From Dryocola sp051307055 (GTDB taxonomy: Bacteria > Pseudomonadota > Gammaproteobacteria > Enterobacterales > Enterobacteriaceae), in contig NZ_CP149994.1 of NCBI RefSeq assembly GCF_051307055.1, positions 1,426,001-1,490,000 of the forward strand: a stretch of DNA of 64,000 bases. The letters run 5' to 3'. The translations under genes were made by a program, and so were the position numbers. This document shows, piece after piece, positions 34,550 to 43,340 of this stretch. Within the stretch, counting starts at the first letter, position 1. Every line of letters starts with the position of its first letter. The notes beneath the pieces are model-generated. The model was not told where the DNA came from. It searched no databases and saw only the letters and a list, made by a program, of their open reading frames with translations.

Positions 34550-35337
34550 AGGGTTTCCTCTTTTATCTGGTAAGCGGGATGCCAGCGCAGCCAGACGCGC
34601 TCCAGCAGTTGCGCACTGATATCCGCCAGTTTGCCGAGCAGGGCATAGAGGATAATGGCGACGACCACGACATCGGTTTGCAGGAATTCACGGGCATTCA
34701 TCGCCAGATAGCCGATGCCTGAATTAGCTGAGATCGTCTCGGCGACGATAAGCGTCAGCCACATCAGGCCGAGGGCAAAACGCACGCCGACCATCACAGA
34801 AGGCAGGGCGCCGGGCAGGATCGCCTGAGCAAACAGGCTAAAGCCCGACAAACCGTAGCTGCGCGCCATTTCCAGCAGCCCCTGGTCGATGTTTTTGATG
34901 CCGTGCCAGGTATTGATGTAAATCGGGAACAGCGTGCCGAGCGCCACCAGAAAGATCTTTGCGGTTTCATCAATGCCAAACCATAAAATAACCAGCGGGA
35001 TCAGCGCCAGATGCGGCACGTTACGCAGCATCTGAATCGAGGTATCCAGCAGGCGCTCGCCCCAGCGCGACAGGCCGCTGATCAAGCCGAGGATCAAACC
35101 GAGCGAGCCGCCGATGCTAAAACCGATCGCCGCGCGCCAGGAGCTGATCGCCAGGTGCTGCCAAAGCTCGCCGCTGGCGGAGAGCTTCCAGAAGGTGACG
35201 ATCACGCCTTCGGGGGAGGGCAGAATACGTGTTGAAAGCCAGCCAACCGAGGAGGCGAGCTGCCAGACGGCGATAATAGCGACCGGCAGTGCCCAGGGAG
35301 CAAGGCGAAACAAAAGTTTGCGTGTGCTATTCGTCAT
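34546..35337 (-). CDS. ssuC: aliphatic sulfonate ABC transporter permease
   Basis: SsuC is the inner-membrane channel of the sulfonate importer. The 263 residues match E. coli in length and include about six membrane helices and the EAA-type loop (EMARSYGLSGFSLFAQAILPGALP) that docks on SsuB. The ATG is preceded by AAGGAG eleven bases after the ssuD end; the much longer frame reading upstream into ssuD is a shadow. It overlaps ssuB by four bases. Confidence 0.97.
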   Translation of the reverse strand: MTNSTRKLLFRLAPWALPVAIIAVWQLASSVGWLSTRILPSPEGVIVTFWKLSASGELWQHLAISSWRAAIGFSIGGSLGLILGLISGLSRWGERLLDTSIQMLRNVPHLALIPLVILWFGIDETAKIFLVALGTLFPIYINTWHGIKNIDQGLLEMARSYGLSGFSLFAQAILPGALPSVMVGVRFALGLMWLTLIVAETISANSGIGYLAMNAREFLQTDVVVVAIILYALLGKLADISAQLLERVWLRWHPAYQIKEETL

Positions 35338-35347
35338 TCTTTTCTCC

Positions 35348-36493
35348 TTAGCTCTGCGCAGCTTTACGAGGGATGAAGTCGTTAGCAACGACTTCGCCTT
35401 TCTCATGATGCTGACGCGGCCGCGGAATTTCCGGAATAGCGATGTCCAGGTGCGGGAATAACAGCTCGCCCACGCGGTAAGCTTCTTCCAGATGCGGATA
35501 GCCGGAAAGAATAAAGCTGTCGATACCCAGCGCTGCGTATTCATTAATGCGGTCGGCGACCGTCGGGCCGTCGCCGACCAGGGCCGTTCCCGCACCGCCG
35601 CGGACCAGGCCAACGCCCGCCCACAGGTTAGGGCTGATTTCCAGCTTGTCGCGTTTGCCGCCGTGAAGCGCCACCATCCGGCGCTGGCCAACGGAATCAG
35701 TACGCGCAAACGCGGCCTGGGCTTTGGCAATAGTGTCGTCATCAAGCTGTGAAATCAGGCGATCCGCGGCCTGCCAGGCATCTTCGTTGGTTTCACGCAC
35801 GATCGTATGCAGGCGAATCCCGAACCTTACCGTGCGCCCATGCTCAGCGGCTTTGGCGCGAACCTGCTCAATCTTCTCTTTCACCAGGTGCGGCGGTTCG
35901 CCCCATGTCAGGTATAAATCCACCTGCTCAGCAGCCAGATCCTGCGCCACGTCGGATGAACCGCCAAAATACAGCGGAGGGCGCGGTTGCTGTACCGGCG
36001 GGAAGAGCAATCTGGCGCCTTTTACCTGAATATGTTTCCCTTCGTAATCCACCGTTTCGCCTTCCAGCACGCGCCGCCAGATGCGGGTGAATTCAGCCGA
36101 GGCTTCATAACGTTCGCTATGATTAAGAAACACGCCGTCGCCAGCCAGCTCTTCAGGATCGCTACCGGTGACCAGGTTAAAGAGCGCCCGGCCATTTGAA
36201 AGCCTGTCGAGCGTTGCAGCCTGGCGTGCGGCCACCGTCGGCGAAACGACGCTCGGGCGCAGGGCGACGAGGAATTTAAGCCGCTGGGTCACCGGGATCA
36301 TCGAAGCGGCCACCAGCCAGGCGTCTTCGCATGAGCGCCCCGTCGGGATAAGCACGCCGGTAAAGCCAAGCCTGTCCGCAGCCTGAGCGATCTGTTGCAA
36401 ATAACCGTGCTCTACGGGGCGGGCGGCATCGTTGCTGCCTAAGTAGTGACCGTCGCCATGGGTTGGTAAGAACCAGAACATATTAAGACTCAT
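35348..36493 (-). CDS. ssuD: FMNH2-dependent alkanesulfonate monooxygenase
   Basis: SsuD splits alkanesulfonates to an aldehyde and sulfite using O2 and the FMNH2 delivered by SsuE. The 381-residue protein is a bacterial-luciferase-like TIM barrel; MSLNMFWFLPTHGDGHYLG, GVLIPTGRSCEDAW and ATLDRLSNGRALFNLVTG are typical, with the conserved Cys and Arg residues of the family visible. AAAGGAGA precedes the ATG. The start overlaps the ssuA stop by four bases. The sulfite formed enters cysteine synthesis. Confidence 0.97.
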   Translation of the reverse strand: MSLNMFWFLPTHGDGHYLGSNDAARPVEHGYLQQIAQAADRLGFTGVLIPTGRSCEDAWLVAASMIPVTQRLKFLVALRPSVVSPTVAARQAATLDRLSNGRALFNLVTGSDPEELAGDGVFLNHSERYEASAEFTRIWRRVLEGETVDYEGKHIQVKGARLLFPPVQQPRPPLYFGGSSDVAQDLAAEQVDLYLTWGEPPHLVKEKIEQVRAKAAEHGRTVRFGIRLHTIVRETNEDAWQAADRLISQLDDDTIAKAQAAFARTDSVGQRRMVALHGGKRDKLEISPNLWAGVGLVRGGAGTALVGDGPTVADRINEYAALGIDSFILSGYPHLEEAYRVGELLFPHLDIAIPEIPRPRQHHEKGEVVANDFIPRKAAQS

Positions 36494-37467
36494 GATTTAT
36501 CTCCTTTTACGGCGCCGGCGGGCTGCCAGATGCGGGCGCGAATATCGACTTTTTTCGGCACCAGGTGATTGTCGTAAAACAGATCGGCGGTTTGCTGCTG
36601 TTTTTCAGCGGTAGCGGCGCTAACCGGCGTGATTTCGCCTGGCGGGCGGTGATCGAAATAGCTGGCGATAACGGGCTCAGGTAAACCCATGGTCCTGGCA
36701 AGCAGCGTTATGCTTTTCGCTCGCTGCGTACGGGTAAGATCGTCCGCCTCGCTAAACGTTTTCAGAACGTTTTGCAGGAATTCCCCGTTTTTCTCAGCGT
36801 AGGGGCGCGAGGCCAGGTAGAACGAACCGGTCTGGTCAATCTGGCTGCCGTCAGAGAGCACCCGCACGCCGCCGTTGAGCAAAGCCGCTGAATAGTAGGG
36901 ATCCCAAATCGCCCATGCGTCTACGTTGCCCTGCTGGAACGCGGCACGCGCATCGGCGGGTGACAGATAAGCTGGCTGAATATCGGTAAATTTCAGCCCG
37001 GCTTTTTGTAACGTACGCAGCACCAGGTTGTGCGAACTGGAACCTTTCTGGAAGGCGATCTTGTGGCCTTTAAGATCGGCGATGGTCTTCAGCGGGCTAT
37101 TTTCAGCCACCAGGATCACTTCGGCTTTTGGCTTTGCGGGTTCCGATCCGACATAAACCAGATCGGCTCCGGCTGCCTGAGCAAAGACAGGAGGAATGTC
37201 GCCTGTTCCGCCCAAATCAATGCTGCCTACGTTCAGCGCTTCAAGCATTTGCGGGCCAGCCGGGAACTCAATCCACGAAATTTTGGTTTGCGGATAGCGC
37301 TGCTCAAGAAACTGATAGCTTTTCGCCAGAACCATGCTTACCGAGCCTTTTTGATAACCGATACGCAGTCGCTCCGGCCCGGGCTGAGCGGCATTTACCG
37401 CCGCGCTCAGGCTTATCAAACCGGTGAAAACCAGCCACGGCGCGTTGCGTTTTAACAGATTAAACAT
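36490..37467 (-). CDS. ssuA: aliphatic sulfonate-binding periplasmic protein
   Basis: SsuA captures sulfonates in the periplasm for SsuBC. The 325-residue precursor has a Sec signal peptide (MFNLLKRN, hydrophobic core, cut after AAVNA) and the NitT/TauT-type binding fold with RIGYQKGS, GTGDIPPVFAQAAGADLVYVG and DAWAIWDPYY. I chose the ATG preceded by AAGGAG, which gives the signal peptide; the longer frame reads ssuE sequence out of phase. It overlaps the end of ssuE by eight bases and ssuD by four. Confidence 0.97.
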   Translation of the reverse strand: MFNLLKRNAPWLVFTGLISLSAAVNAAQPGPERLRIGYQKGSVSMVLAKSYQFLEQRYPQTKISWIEFPAGPQMLEALNVGSIDLGGTGDIPPVFAQAAGADLVYVGSEPAKPKAEVILVAENSPLKTIADLKGHKIAFQKGSSSHNLVLRTLQKAGLKFTDIQPAYLSPADARAAFQQGNVDAWAIWDPYYSAALLNGGVRVLSDGSQIDQTGSFYLASRPYAEKNGEFLQNVLKTFSEADDLTRTQRAKSITLLARTMGLPEPVIASYFDHRPPGEITPVSAATAEKQQQTADLFYDNHLVPKKVDIRARIWQPAGAVKGDKS

Positions 37468-38035
37468 GAGCAACTCCTTGCTGAATAAACGGGGAAGCCA
37501 CGGCGAAATCGCGACGATGCAGAGCCTGCCAGAACGTTTCCAGCGCGGTATCCAGGCGCTGCTGCAAATTGGCCGTAAAGAGCGGCTTGTGCTGATAGTC
37601 GGCAATCTGGCTGTCGTCGGCAAAAACGCCGTGGAGGATCTCCTGAGCTTTCAGAGCGTTCAGGACGGGCTTCAGGGCATAATCCACCGCCAGCATATGC
37701 GCTACGGTGCCGCCTGTTGCGAGAGGAAGAACGACTTTCTTCTCCAGCGCGCGCTCCGGCAGGAGATCCAGCAGGGTTTTCAGCGCGCCGGCAAAGGAGG
37801 CTTTATAAACGGGCGTGGCGATAATCAATCCATCGGCCTTCTCAAGCTGCTCAACGAGCGTCTTTAGCGCCGGACTTTCAAAACGCGCAAACAGTAAATC
37901 TTCGGGCACGAAATTCTGGAGATGCCAGTGACACACCTCGACATCCAGCGCGCTCAGTTTTTCACGTGAATACTCCAGCAGAGCGCTGGAGCGGGATGGA
38001 AAGCGGGGGCTTCCGGCAAGGGTGATCACACGCAT
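37460..38035 (-). CDS. ssuE: NADPH-dependent FMN reductase of the sulfonate system
   Basis: SsuE reduces FMN with NAD(P)H and passes FMNH2 to SsuD. The 191 residues show the flavodoxin-like fold with VITLAGSPRFPSRSSALLE at the phosphate loop and IIATPVYKASFAGALKTLLDLLP at the flavin/dimer face. A clear AAGGAG precedes the start. It is the first gene of ssuEADCB, and transcription should begin in the region upstream, controlled in E. coli by CysB and Cbl. Its neighbour pyrD is divergent. Confidence 0.97.
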   Translation of the reverse strand: MRVITLAGSPRFPSRSSALLEYSREKLSALDVEVCHWHLQNFVPEDLLFARFESPALKTLVEQLEKADGLIIATPVYKASFAGALKTLLDLLPERALEKKVVLPLATGGTVAHMLAVDYALKPVLNALKAQEILHGVFADDSQIADYQHKPLFTANLQQRLDTALETFWQALHRRDFAVASPFIQQGVAHV

Positions 38036-38160
38036 CTCGGCTCCTTATAACCAAATGTTAGCTTTGCATTAACTTTGATAACAATTGAAGCTGATAGTGG
38101 CAGAGCGGCGTTATTCCACTAAATGATTTATCTGATAAACAAATGTCAGAAATTGCATAA
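38036..38160 (-). promoter_or_regulatory. probable ssuEADCB control region
   Basis: This AT-rich stretch read on the reverse strand (GTTATCAAAGTTAATGCAAAGCTAACATTTGGTTATAAGGAG in two parts) resembles the E. coli ssuE upstream region, where the LysR-type regulator Cbl activates and sulfate represses. I could not define exact -35/-10 or Cbl boxes. Confidence 0.4.
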
Positions 38161-38172
38161 GAGGAAGAAGCA

Positions 38173-38188
38173 GTGAAAACGATTGCGC
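38173..38188 (+). promoter_or_regulatory. PurR operator of pyrD
   Basis: GTGAAAACGATTGCGC matches the reverse of the PurR consensus ACGCAAACGTTTTCNT at most positions and stands about 95 bases before the pyrD ATG. E. coli pyrD is repressed by PurR through a similar site. Confidence 0.7.
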
Positions 38189-38238
38189 CTATTCAGGCTT
38201 TTTTGTTGCAGGTCAATTCCATTCGCCGGCGTAATCGA

Positions 38239-38282
38239 TAATAATACGGCCCCGGTTTGCACACCGGAATCCAGGAGAGTTC
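38239..38282 (+). promoter_or_regulatory. pyrD -10 region and CTP-sensing leader hairpin
   Basis: GATAATAATACGG followed by a CCCC tract, then the small stem CCGGT (38252-38256)/ACCGG (38263-38267) just before AGGAGAG and the ATG. In E. coli the start point shifts within the pyrimidine tract with CTP level, and only the longer RNA forms the stem that hides the ribosome site. The same parts are all present here. Confidence 0.7.
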
Positions 38283-39293
38283 ATGTACTACCCCTTCGTT
38301 CGTAAAGCCCTTTTCCAGCTCGATCCAGAGCGCGCTCATGAAGTGACATTTCAGCAATTGCGTCGTCTGACAGGCACGCCGCTCGAATGGCTGGTACGCC
38401 AAAACGTCCCGTCTAAACCGGTTTCCTGCATGGGGTTAAATTTTAAGAATCCTCTTGGTTTAGCCGCGGGCCTGGATAAAAACGGTGAGTGCATTGACGC
38501 GCTGGGTGCGATGGGGTTTGGCTCCATTGAGATCGGCACCGTCACGCCCCGGCCGCAGCCGGGAAATGATAAGCCGCGCATTTTCCGCCTGGTGGAAGCC
38601 GAAGGGTTAATCAACCGCATGGGCTTTAATAACCTTGGCGTAGATAATCTTGTTGAGAATGTGAAAAAAGCCCATTTTGACGGCGTGCTTGGAATCAATA
38701 TCGGGAAAAATAAAGATACGCCCGTCGAACAGGGTAAAGATGACTACTTGATCTGTATGGATAAAATTTATCCGTACGCGGGTTATATAGCGATCAATAT
38801 TTCCTCGCCCAATACGCCGGGGTTACGTTCATTGCAATATGGCGAAGCCTTGGACGATCTTTTAAGTGCCCTAAAAAATAAGCAGCAGGTGTTGCAAGAA
38901 CTGCACCATAAATATGTGCCGCTTGCGGTTAAAATTGCGCCGGATCTGTCTGAAGAAGAATTGGTGCAGGTGGCTGACAGTTTAGTTCGCCATAATATTG
39001 ATGGGGTCATTGCGGCCAACACCACGCTGGATCGTAGCCTCGTTCAGGGCATGAAATATTGTAATGAAACTGGAGGCTTAAGCGGCCGCCCGGTACAGCT
39101 GAAGAGCACCGAGATTATTCGCCGCCTGTCGCAGGAGTTAAACGGCCGCCTGCCGATAATAGGCGTGGGCGGCATTGATTCAGTTATCGCCGCACGTGAA
39201 AAACTGGCGGCTGGCGCAACGCTTATTCAGATTTATTCCGGGTTCATATTTAAAGGCCCACCGCTGATTAAAGATATCGTTACTCACCTCTAA
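38283..39293 (+). CDS. pyrD: dihydroorotate dehydrogenase (quinone)
   Basis: PyrD oxidises dihydroorotate to orotate with quinone as acceptor, the fourth step of pyrimidine synthesis, at the inner membrane. The 336-residue class 2 enzyme has the N-terminal membrane-associated helices, GLAAGLDKNGECIDALGAMGFG for FMN, NISSPNTPGLRSLQ with the catalytic Ser, and GVGGIDS near the end. AGGAGAG precedes the ATG. Expression should fall in purine excess (PurR box) and in pyrimidine excess (leader hairpin). A terminator follows. Confidence 0.98.
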   Translation: MYYPFVRKALFQLDPERAHEVTFQQLRRLTGTPLEWLVRQNVPSKPVSCMGLNFKNPLGLAAGLDKNGECIDALGAMGFGSIEIGTVTPRPQPGNDKPRIFRLVEAEGLINRMGFNNLGVDNLVENVKKAHFDGVLGINIGKNKDTPVEQGKDDYLICMDKIYPYAGYIAINISSPNTPGLRSLQYGEALDDLLSALKNKQQVLQELHHKYVPLAVKIAPDLSEEELVQVADSLVRHNIDGVIAANTTLDRSLVQGMKYCNETGGLSGRPVQLKSTEIIRRLSQELNGRLPIIGVGGIDSVIAAREKLAAGATLIQIYSGFIFKGPPLIKDIVTHL

Positions 39294-39311
39294 TCCTTGT
39301 CATATCCAGAC

Positions 39312-39345
39312 AGCCGGGGCTTTATTTTCAGCCCTGGTTGTTTTA
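39312..39345 (+). terminator. Rho-independent terminator of pyrD
   Basis: CCGGGGCT (39314-39321) pairs with AGCCCTGG (39330-39337; one wobble), followed by TTGTTTTAT. Confidence 0.72.
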
Positions 39346-39458
39346 TATTCCGTGGCTGTTGCTAAATCAAACACCATAGTCTTTTATTAATACAGCTTTA
39401 AACGAAGCGGCAAGAAGGATGCTATAAGTTTGTGGGATAAACAAAAGGGTAAATCATG

Positions 39459-40001
39459 ATGCGGATAAAACCGGACGATAGCTGGCATTGGTATTTCGAT
39501 GAAGAGCACGATCGTATGATGCTCGATTTGGCTAATGGAATGATTTTTCGTTCCCGTTTCCCGCGTAAAATGCTCACCCCCGACGCCTTTGAAAACGCTG
39601 GATTTTGCGTCGATGACGCCGCGCTGTTTTTCACCTTTGACGAGAAATGCCGCGAGCTGCCGCTGAGTAAAGAACAGCGCGCGGAGCTGGTGCTGAATGC
39701 GCTGGTGGCTATCCGCTACCTCAAACCGCAAATGCCGAAAAGCTGGCACTTTATCTCGCACGGCGACTGCTGGCAGCCTGCGCCAGGCGATGCGGCCTGC
39801 GTCTGGTTAAGCGAAGATATGCAGCAGGTGAACCTGCTGGTGGTTGAAACCGGCGATAACGCGGCGCTGTGTTTGCTGGCGCAGCCGGGACTGCAGCTTG
39901 CTGGTCGCAACATGCAGCTTGGGGATGCGATTAAGATAATGAATGACAGACTGAGGCCGCAACCAATAAACAGCAGCCTCAGCCTCGATCAGGCGGTCTA
40001 A
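39459..40001 (+). CDS. zapC: cell division protein ZapC
   Basis: ZapC (YcbW) is a cytoplasmic protein that binds FtsZ, bundles its filaments and suppresses its GTPase. The 180-residue protein is recognised by RIKPDDSWHWYFDEEHDRMMLDLANGM (in two conserved blocks), RFPRKMLTPDAF, LKPQMPKSWHF and GDAIKIMNDRL. Two ATG codons stand side by side; I took the second, which matches the E. coli N-terminus MRIKPDD, but the first is one codon away and equally possible. AGGGT lies upstream. Its stop overlaps that of the convergent ycbX (CTAA). Confidence 0.94.
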   Translation: MRIKPDDSWHWYFDEEHDRMMLDLANGMIFRSRFPRKMLTPDAFENAGFCVDDAALFFTFDEKCRELPLSKEQRAELVLNALVAIRYLKPQMPKSWHFISHGDCWQPAPGDAACVWLSEDMQQVNLLVVETGDNAALCLLAQPGLQLAGRNMQLGDAIKIMNDRLRPQPINSSLSLDQAV

Positions 40002-41110
40002 AGCTCTTCTAACTTCACATCTCCCGCAGGTACGCAGCTACAGCATAAAATGGTGCCGTCTGCGCCTACCGCGCTTTGTTTGAGCGCTTTCACTTCGCCG
40101 TCCAGTAAACGTATCCGGCAGCTTCCGCAAATTCCGGCGCGGCAGGAATAGGGAACGCGAACACCCTGCTGCTCAAGCTGTTCGAGCAGGATTTGCTGGT
40201 TATTGCCGCGAAAAGCCTGGCCCTGCCAGTCAATCGCTACCGTGCTTTCCGGCTGGGCTTCTGGCTCAAGGCTTTCTACAACCTGACCTGCGCCGTAGGC
40301 TCGGGCGGGCTTACGGGCCAGCACTTCCAGCTCATCCCCGATGCGGATAATCCCGCTATTACGCGCAATCAGGTTCTGCCCGAAGTCCACGTCATCATTA
40401 TCTTGCGCGGTGCGAAAGCTTTGCAGGGTAGCCAGCGGTTCGCCCGCGGGATGTTTACGGCCTTTTTCAGGACTGACGGTTGTGAAGATACAGCGGCTGC
40501 ACGGTTTGGCGACATCAAACGTCACGCCGCCAATACGCACCACCTGCCATGTATCTTCTTCCCACGCCTGCGCGCCTGCTACCACGATATTTGGACGGAA
40601 CTGCGTCATCTTTACGCTTGCCGGGCAGCGGTTTTGCACATCGCGCAATGAAGCTTCGTTAGTCAGCAGGAAAGGGAAACCGTCGGCGAAGGATAAAGGC
40701 ACTTCTTCATGACGCTTAACCCGGCGGGTTAGCTCTTCGCCTACCCAGCGCAGCTGTACGGGACGTGAAAAGAAGCCGCTCAGCCAGCTATTAATCTGCC
40801 CGGGCGCAATCAGGGCGGTGAAGTGGTTACCCCAGACTTCGGTTGCGGCAGGTGTTGGCTGGAAATCGGCAAAGCGGACGTTTGCTGACGTGCCATCCGG
40901 TGCGCTCAGATACAGGCCGTCATGAAGGATTGCCGGAGTAAAAAGCACCATTTGCGGATACTGGCGCGCGGTAATAAAAGTGCCATCCGGTTCGGTAACC
41001 ATAAAAATACGGTCAAAAGCCAGACCGCTGGTGGCAACCCGCGCATGCGAGAGGGCAAGTCCGCGCATTGATTTAACCGGGTGAATATAAAGTTGAGATA
41101 GACTGATCAT
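39998..41110 (-). CDS. ycbX: MOSC and 2Fe-2S ferredoxin domain protein YcbX
   Basis: YcbX is a molybdenum-cofactor enzyme that, with YiiM as a parallel system, detoxifies N-hydroxylated bases such as 6-hydroxylaminopurine. The 370 residues comprise an N-terminal beta-barrel MOSC_N domain (HPVKSMRG), the MOSC domain with the Moco-binding Cys in KPCSRCIFTTV, and a C-terminal plant-type ferredoxin with CRAGICGSC and LCCSC. I chose the ATG with GGAGGG four bases before it; the frame extends four codons further to another ATG. Convergent with zapC, four-base overlap. Confidence 0.94.
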   Translation of the reverse strand: MISLSQLYIHPVKSMRGLALSHARVATSGLAFDRIFMVTEPDGTFITARQYPQMVLFTPAILHDGLYLSAPDGTSANVRFADFQPTPAATEVWGNHFTALIAPGQINSWLSGFFSRPVQLRWVGEELTRRVKRHEEVPLSFADGFPFLLTNEASLRDVQNRCPASVKMTQFRPNIVVAGAQAWEEDTWQVVRIGGVTFDVAKPCSRCIFTTVSPEKGRKHPAGEPLATLQSFRTAQDNDDVDFGQNLIARNSGIIRIGDELEVLARKPARAYGAGQVVESLEPEAQPESTVAIDWQGQAFRGNNQQILLEQLEQQGVRVPYSCRAGICGSCRIRLLDGEVKALKQSAVGADGTILCCSCVPAGDVKLEEL

Positions 41111-41217
41111 GCTGCCCTCCATGCCTGTAAAAATAATAAGAGGGCAACTTTATGACATGCGTGGCGGATTAGCTATAATGCGCCACTATTTTCTTTTTCT
41201 GACCAATAAGTGACGAT

Positions 41218-43335
41218 ATGAATTCTCTGTTTGCCAGTACGGCGCGTGGGCTCGAAGAGCTGCTAAAAACTGAACTGGAAGGCCTCGGCGCGCAAGGCTG
41301 CCAGGTCGTTCAGGGCGGCGTACATTACCAGGGGGATTCGCGTCTGGTTTACCAAAGCCTGATGTGGAGCCGCCTGGCCTCCCGCATCCTGCTGCCGCTT
41401 AGCGAGTGCAGCGTTTACAGCGATCTGGATTTATACCTGGGCGTGCAGGTTATCGACTGGCCTGCAATCTTCGGCCCGGATGCGACCTTCGCTGTGCACT
41501 TCAGCGGCCTGAACGACGTCATTCGTAACAGCCAGTACGGCGCCCTGAAGGTAAAAGATGCAATCGTTGACTCCTTTACCCGCAAAAATCTGCCGCGTCC
41601 GAACGTCGATCGCGAGCAGCCGGATTTACGCATCAACGTCTGGCTAAATAAAGACACTGCCAGCATCGCGCTGGACTTAAGCGGTGAAGGCCTGCATCAG
41701 CGCGGCTATCGCGACGGCACGGGCGCGGCCCCGATCAAGGAAACGCTGGCAGCGGCGATCGTTATGCGCTCCGGCTGGCAGCCAGGCACGCCGCTGCTCG
41801 ACCCGATGTGTGGTTCCGGTACGCTGCTGATTGAAGCCGCGATGATCGCAACCGATCGCGCGCCGGGCCTACATCGCAAGCGCTGGGGTTTCCTGGGCTG
41901 GGCGAAACATGACGTTGAACTATGGAAAGAGGTCACTACCGAAGCGCAGGTTCGCGCTCGTAAAGGGCTCGGTGATTACGCTTCTCGTTTCTTTGGCTCC
42001 GATAACGATCCTCGCGTCATTGAACGCGCGCGTCTTAATACCCGTCGTGCCGGGCTTGCCGATCTTATCAGCTATGAAGTGAAAGACGTTGCCAGGCTGA
42101 CCAATCCGTTGCCGGAAGGGCCAACGGGCACCGTCATCAGCAACCCGCCATACGGCGAGCGTCTGGATAGCGAACCGGCGCTTATCGCGCTGCACAGCGT
42201 GCTGGGACGCAGTATGAAGGCGCAGTTTGGCGGCTGGAACCTGTCATTATTCAGCGCATCGCCGGATCTGCTGAACTGCCTGCAACTGCGCGCCGAGCGT
42301 CAGTTCAAAGCGAAAAACGGCCCGCTTGACTGCGTGCAGAAAAACTATCAGCTGGCGGAAAATAGCACCGGCGCGGCCGGTGTGCAGCATGCCGATGATT
42401 ATGCTAACCGTTTGCGCAAAAATATTAAGAAGCTCGATAAATGGGCGCGTCAGGAAGGTATTGAATGTTACCGCGTGTACGACGCAGATTTACCGGACTA
42501 CAACGTAGCCGTGGACCGCTACGGCGAGTGGGTTGTGGTGCAGGAATATGCGCCGCCTAAAACCGTGGATGCCAACAAGGCGCGTCAGCGCCTGTTTGAT
42601 GTGATTGCCGCCACGCTCTCCGTGCTCGATCTGCCGTCTAACCGCCTGGTCCTGAAAACGCGTGAGCGGCAGAAAGGTAAAAATCAGTACCAGAAGATGG
42701 GCGAGAAGGGCGATTTTATGGAGGTCGGCGAATACAACGCGCGCCTGTGGGTGAACCTGACGGACTATCTTGATACCGGCCTGTTCCTCGACCACCGTAT
42801 CGCACGGCATATGCTCGGTAAAATGAGCGAAGGAAAAGATTTCCTTAACCTGTTTGCCTACACCGGCAGCGCAACGGTCCACGCAGGCCTGGGCGGCGCG
42901 AAGACAACCACCACGGTGGATATGTCCCGCACCTACCTTGAGTGGGCGGAACGCAACCTGCGCCTGAACGGCCTGACCGGTCGCGATCATCGCCTGATTC
43001 AGGCGGACTGCCTGGGCTGGCTGAGTGAAACGGACGAGCAGTTCGATCTGATCTTTATCGATCCGCCGACCTTCTCCAACTCAAAACGTATGGAAGAATC
43101 CTTTGACGTGCAGCGCGATCATATTAGCCTGATGAAAAACCTCAGGCGCCTGCTGCGCCGCGGGGGCACCATTATGTTCTCTAACAATAAACGTGGCTTC
43201 AAAATGGATTTTGACGGGCTGGCATCGCTGGGCTTGAGCGCGGAAGAGATCACCCAGAAAACCCAGTCGCAAGACTTCGCCCGTAATCGCCAGATCCATA
43301 ACTGCTGGCTTGTCACTCATAAAGCCAAGGATTAA
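41218..43335 (+). CDS. rlmL: bifunctional 23S rRNA methyltransferase RlmKL
   Basis: This fused enzyme makes m2G2445 (RlmL half) and m7G2069 (RlmK half) in 23S rRNA. The 705 residues (702 in E. coli) run: THUMP domain (about 45-155), RlmL methyltransferase with DPMCGSGTLLIEAA and the catalytic NPPYGERL, then RlmK methyltransferase with NLFAYTGSATVHAGLGGA for SAM and DPPTFSNSK. The ATG matches the conserved MNSLFASTARGLEELL; the ribosome site is weak. uup follows only five bases after the stop, so they are probably one transcript. Confidence 0.97.
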   Translation: MNSLFASTARGLEELLKTELEGLGAQGCQVVQGGVHYQGDSRLVYQSLMWSRLASRILLPLSECSVYSDLDLYLGVQVIDWPAIFGPDATFAVHFSGLNDVIRNSQYGALKVKDAIVDSFTRKNLPRPNVDREQPDLRINVWLNKDTASIALDLSGEGLHQRGYRDGTGAAPIKETLAAAIVMRSGWQPGTPLLDPMCGSGTLLIEAAMIATDRAPGLHRKRWGFLGWAKHDVELWKEVTTEAQVRARKGLGDYASRFFGSDNDPRVIERARLNTRRAGLADLISYEVKDVARLTNPLPEGPTGTVISNPPYGERLDSEPALIALHSVLGRSMKAQFGGWNLSLFSASPDLLNCLQLRAERQFKAKNGPLDCVQKNYQLAENSTGAAGVQHADDYANRLRKNIKKLDKWARQEGIECYRVYDADLPDYNVAVDRYGEWVVVQEYAPPKTVDANKARQRLFDVIAATLSVLDLPSNRLVLKTRERQKGKNQYQKMGEKGDFMEVGEYNARLWVNLTDYLDTGLFLDHRIARHMLGKMSEGKDFLNLFAYTGSATVHAGLGGAKTTTTVDMSRTYLEWAERNLRLNGLTGRDHRLIQADCLGWLSETDEQFDLIFIDPPTFSNSKRMEESFDVQRDHISLMKNLRRLLRRGGTIMFSNNKRGFKMDFDGLASLGLSAEEITQKTQSQDFARNRQIHNCWLVTHKAKD

Positions 43336-43340
43336 TTTTC

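Noticed and set aside
34546..35745. 399-residue version of SsuC
   Set aside because: The first 136 residues would be read out of frame through ssuD; the ATG with AAGGAG gives the 263-residue family length.
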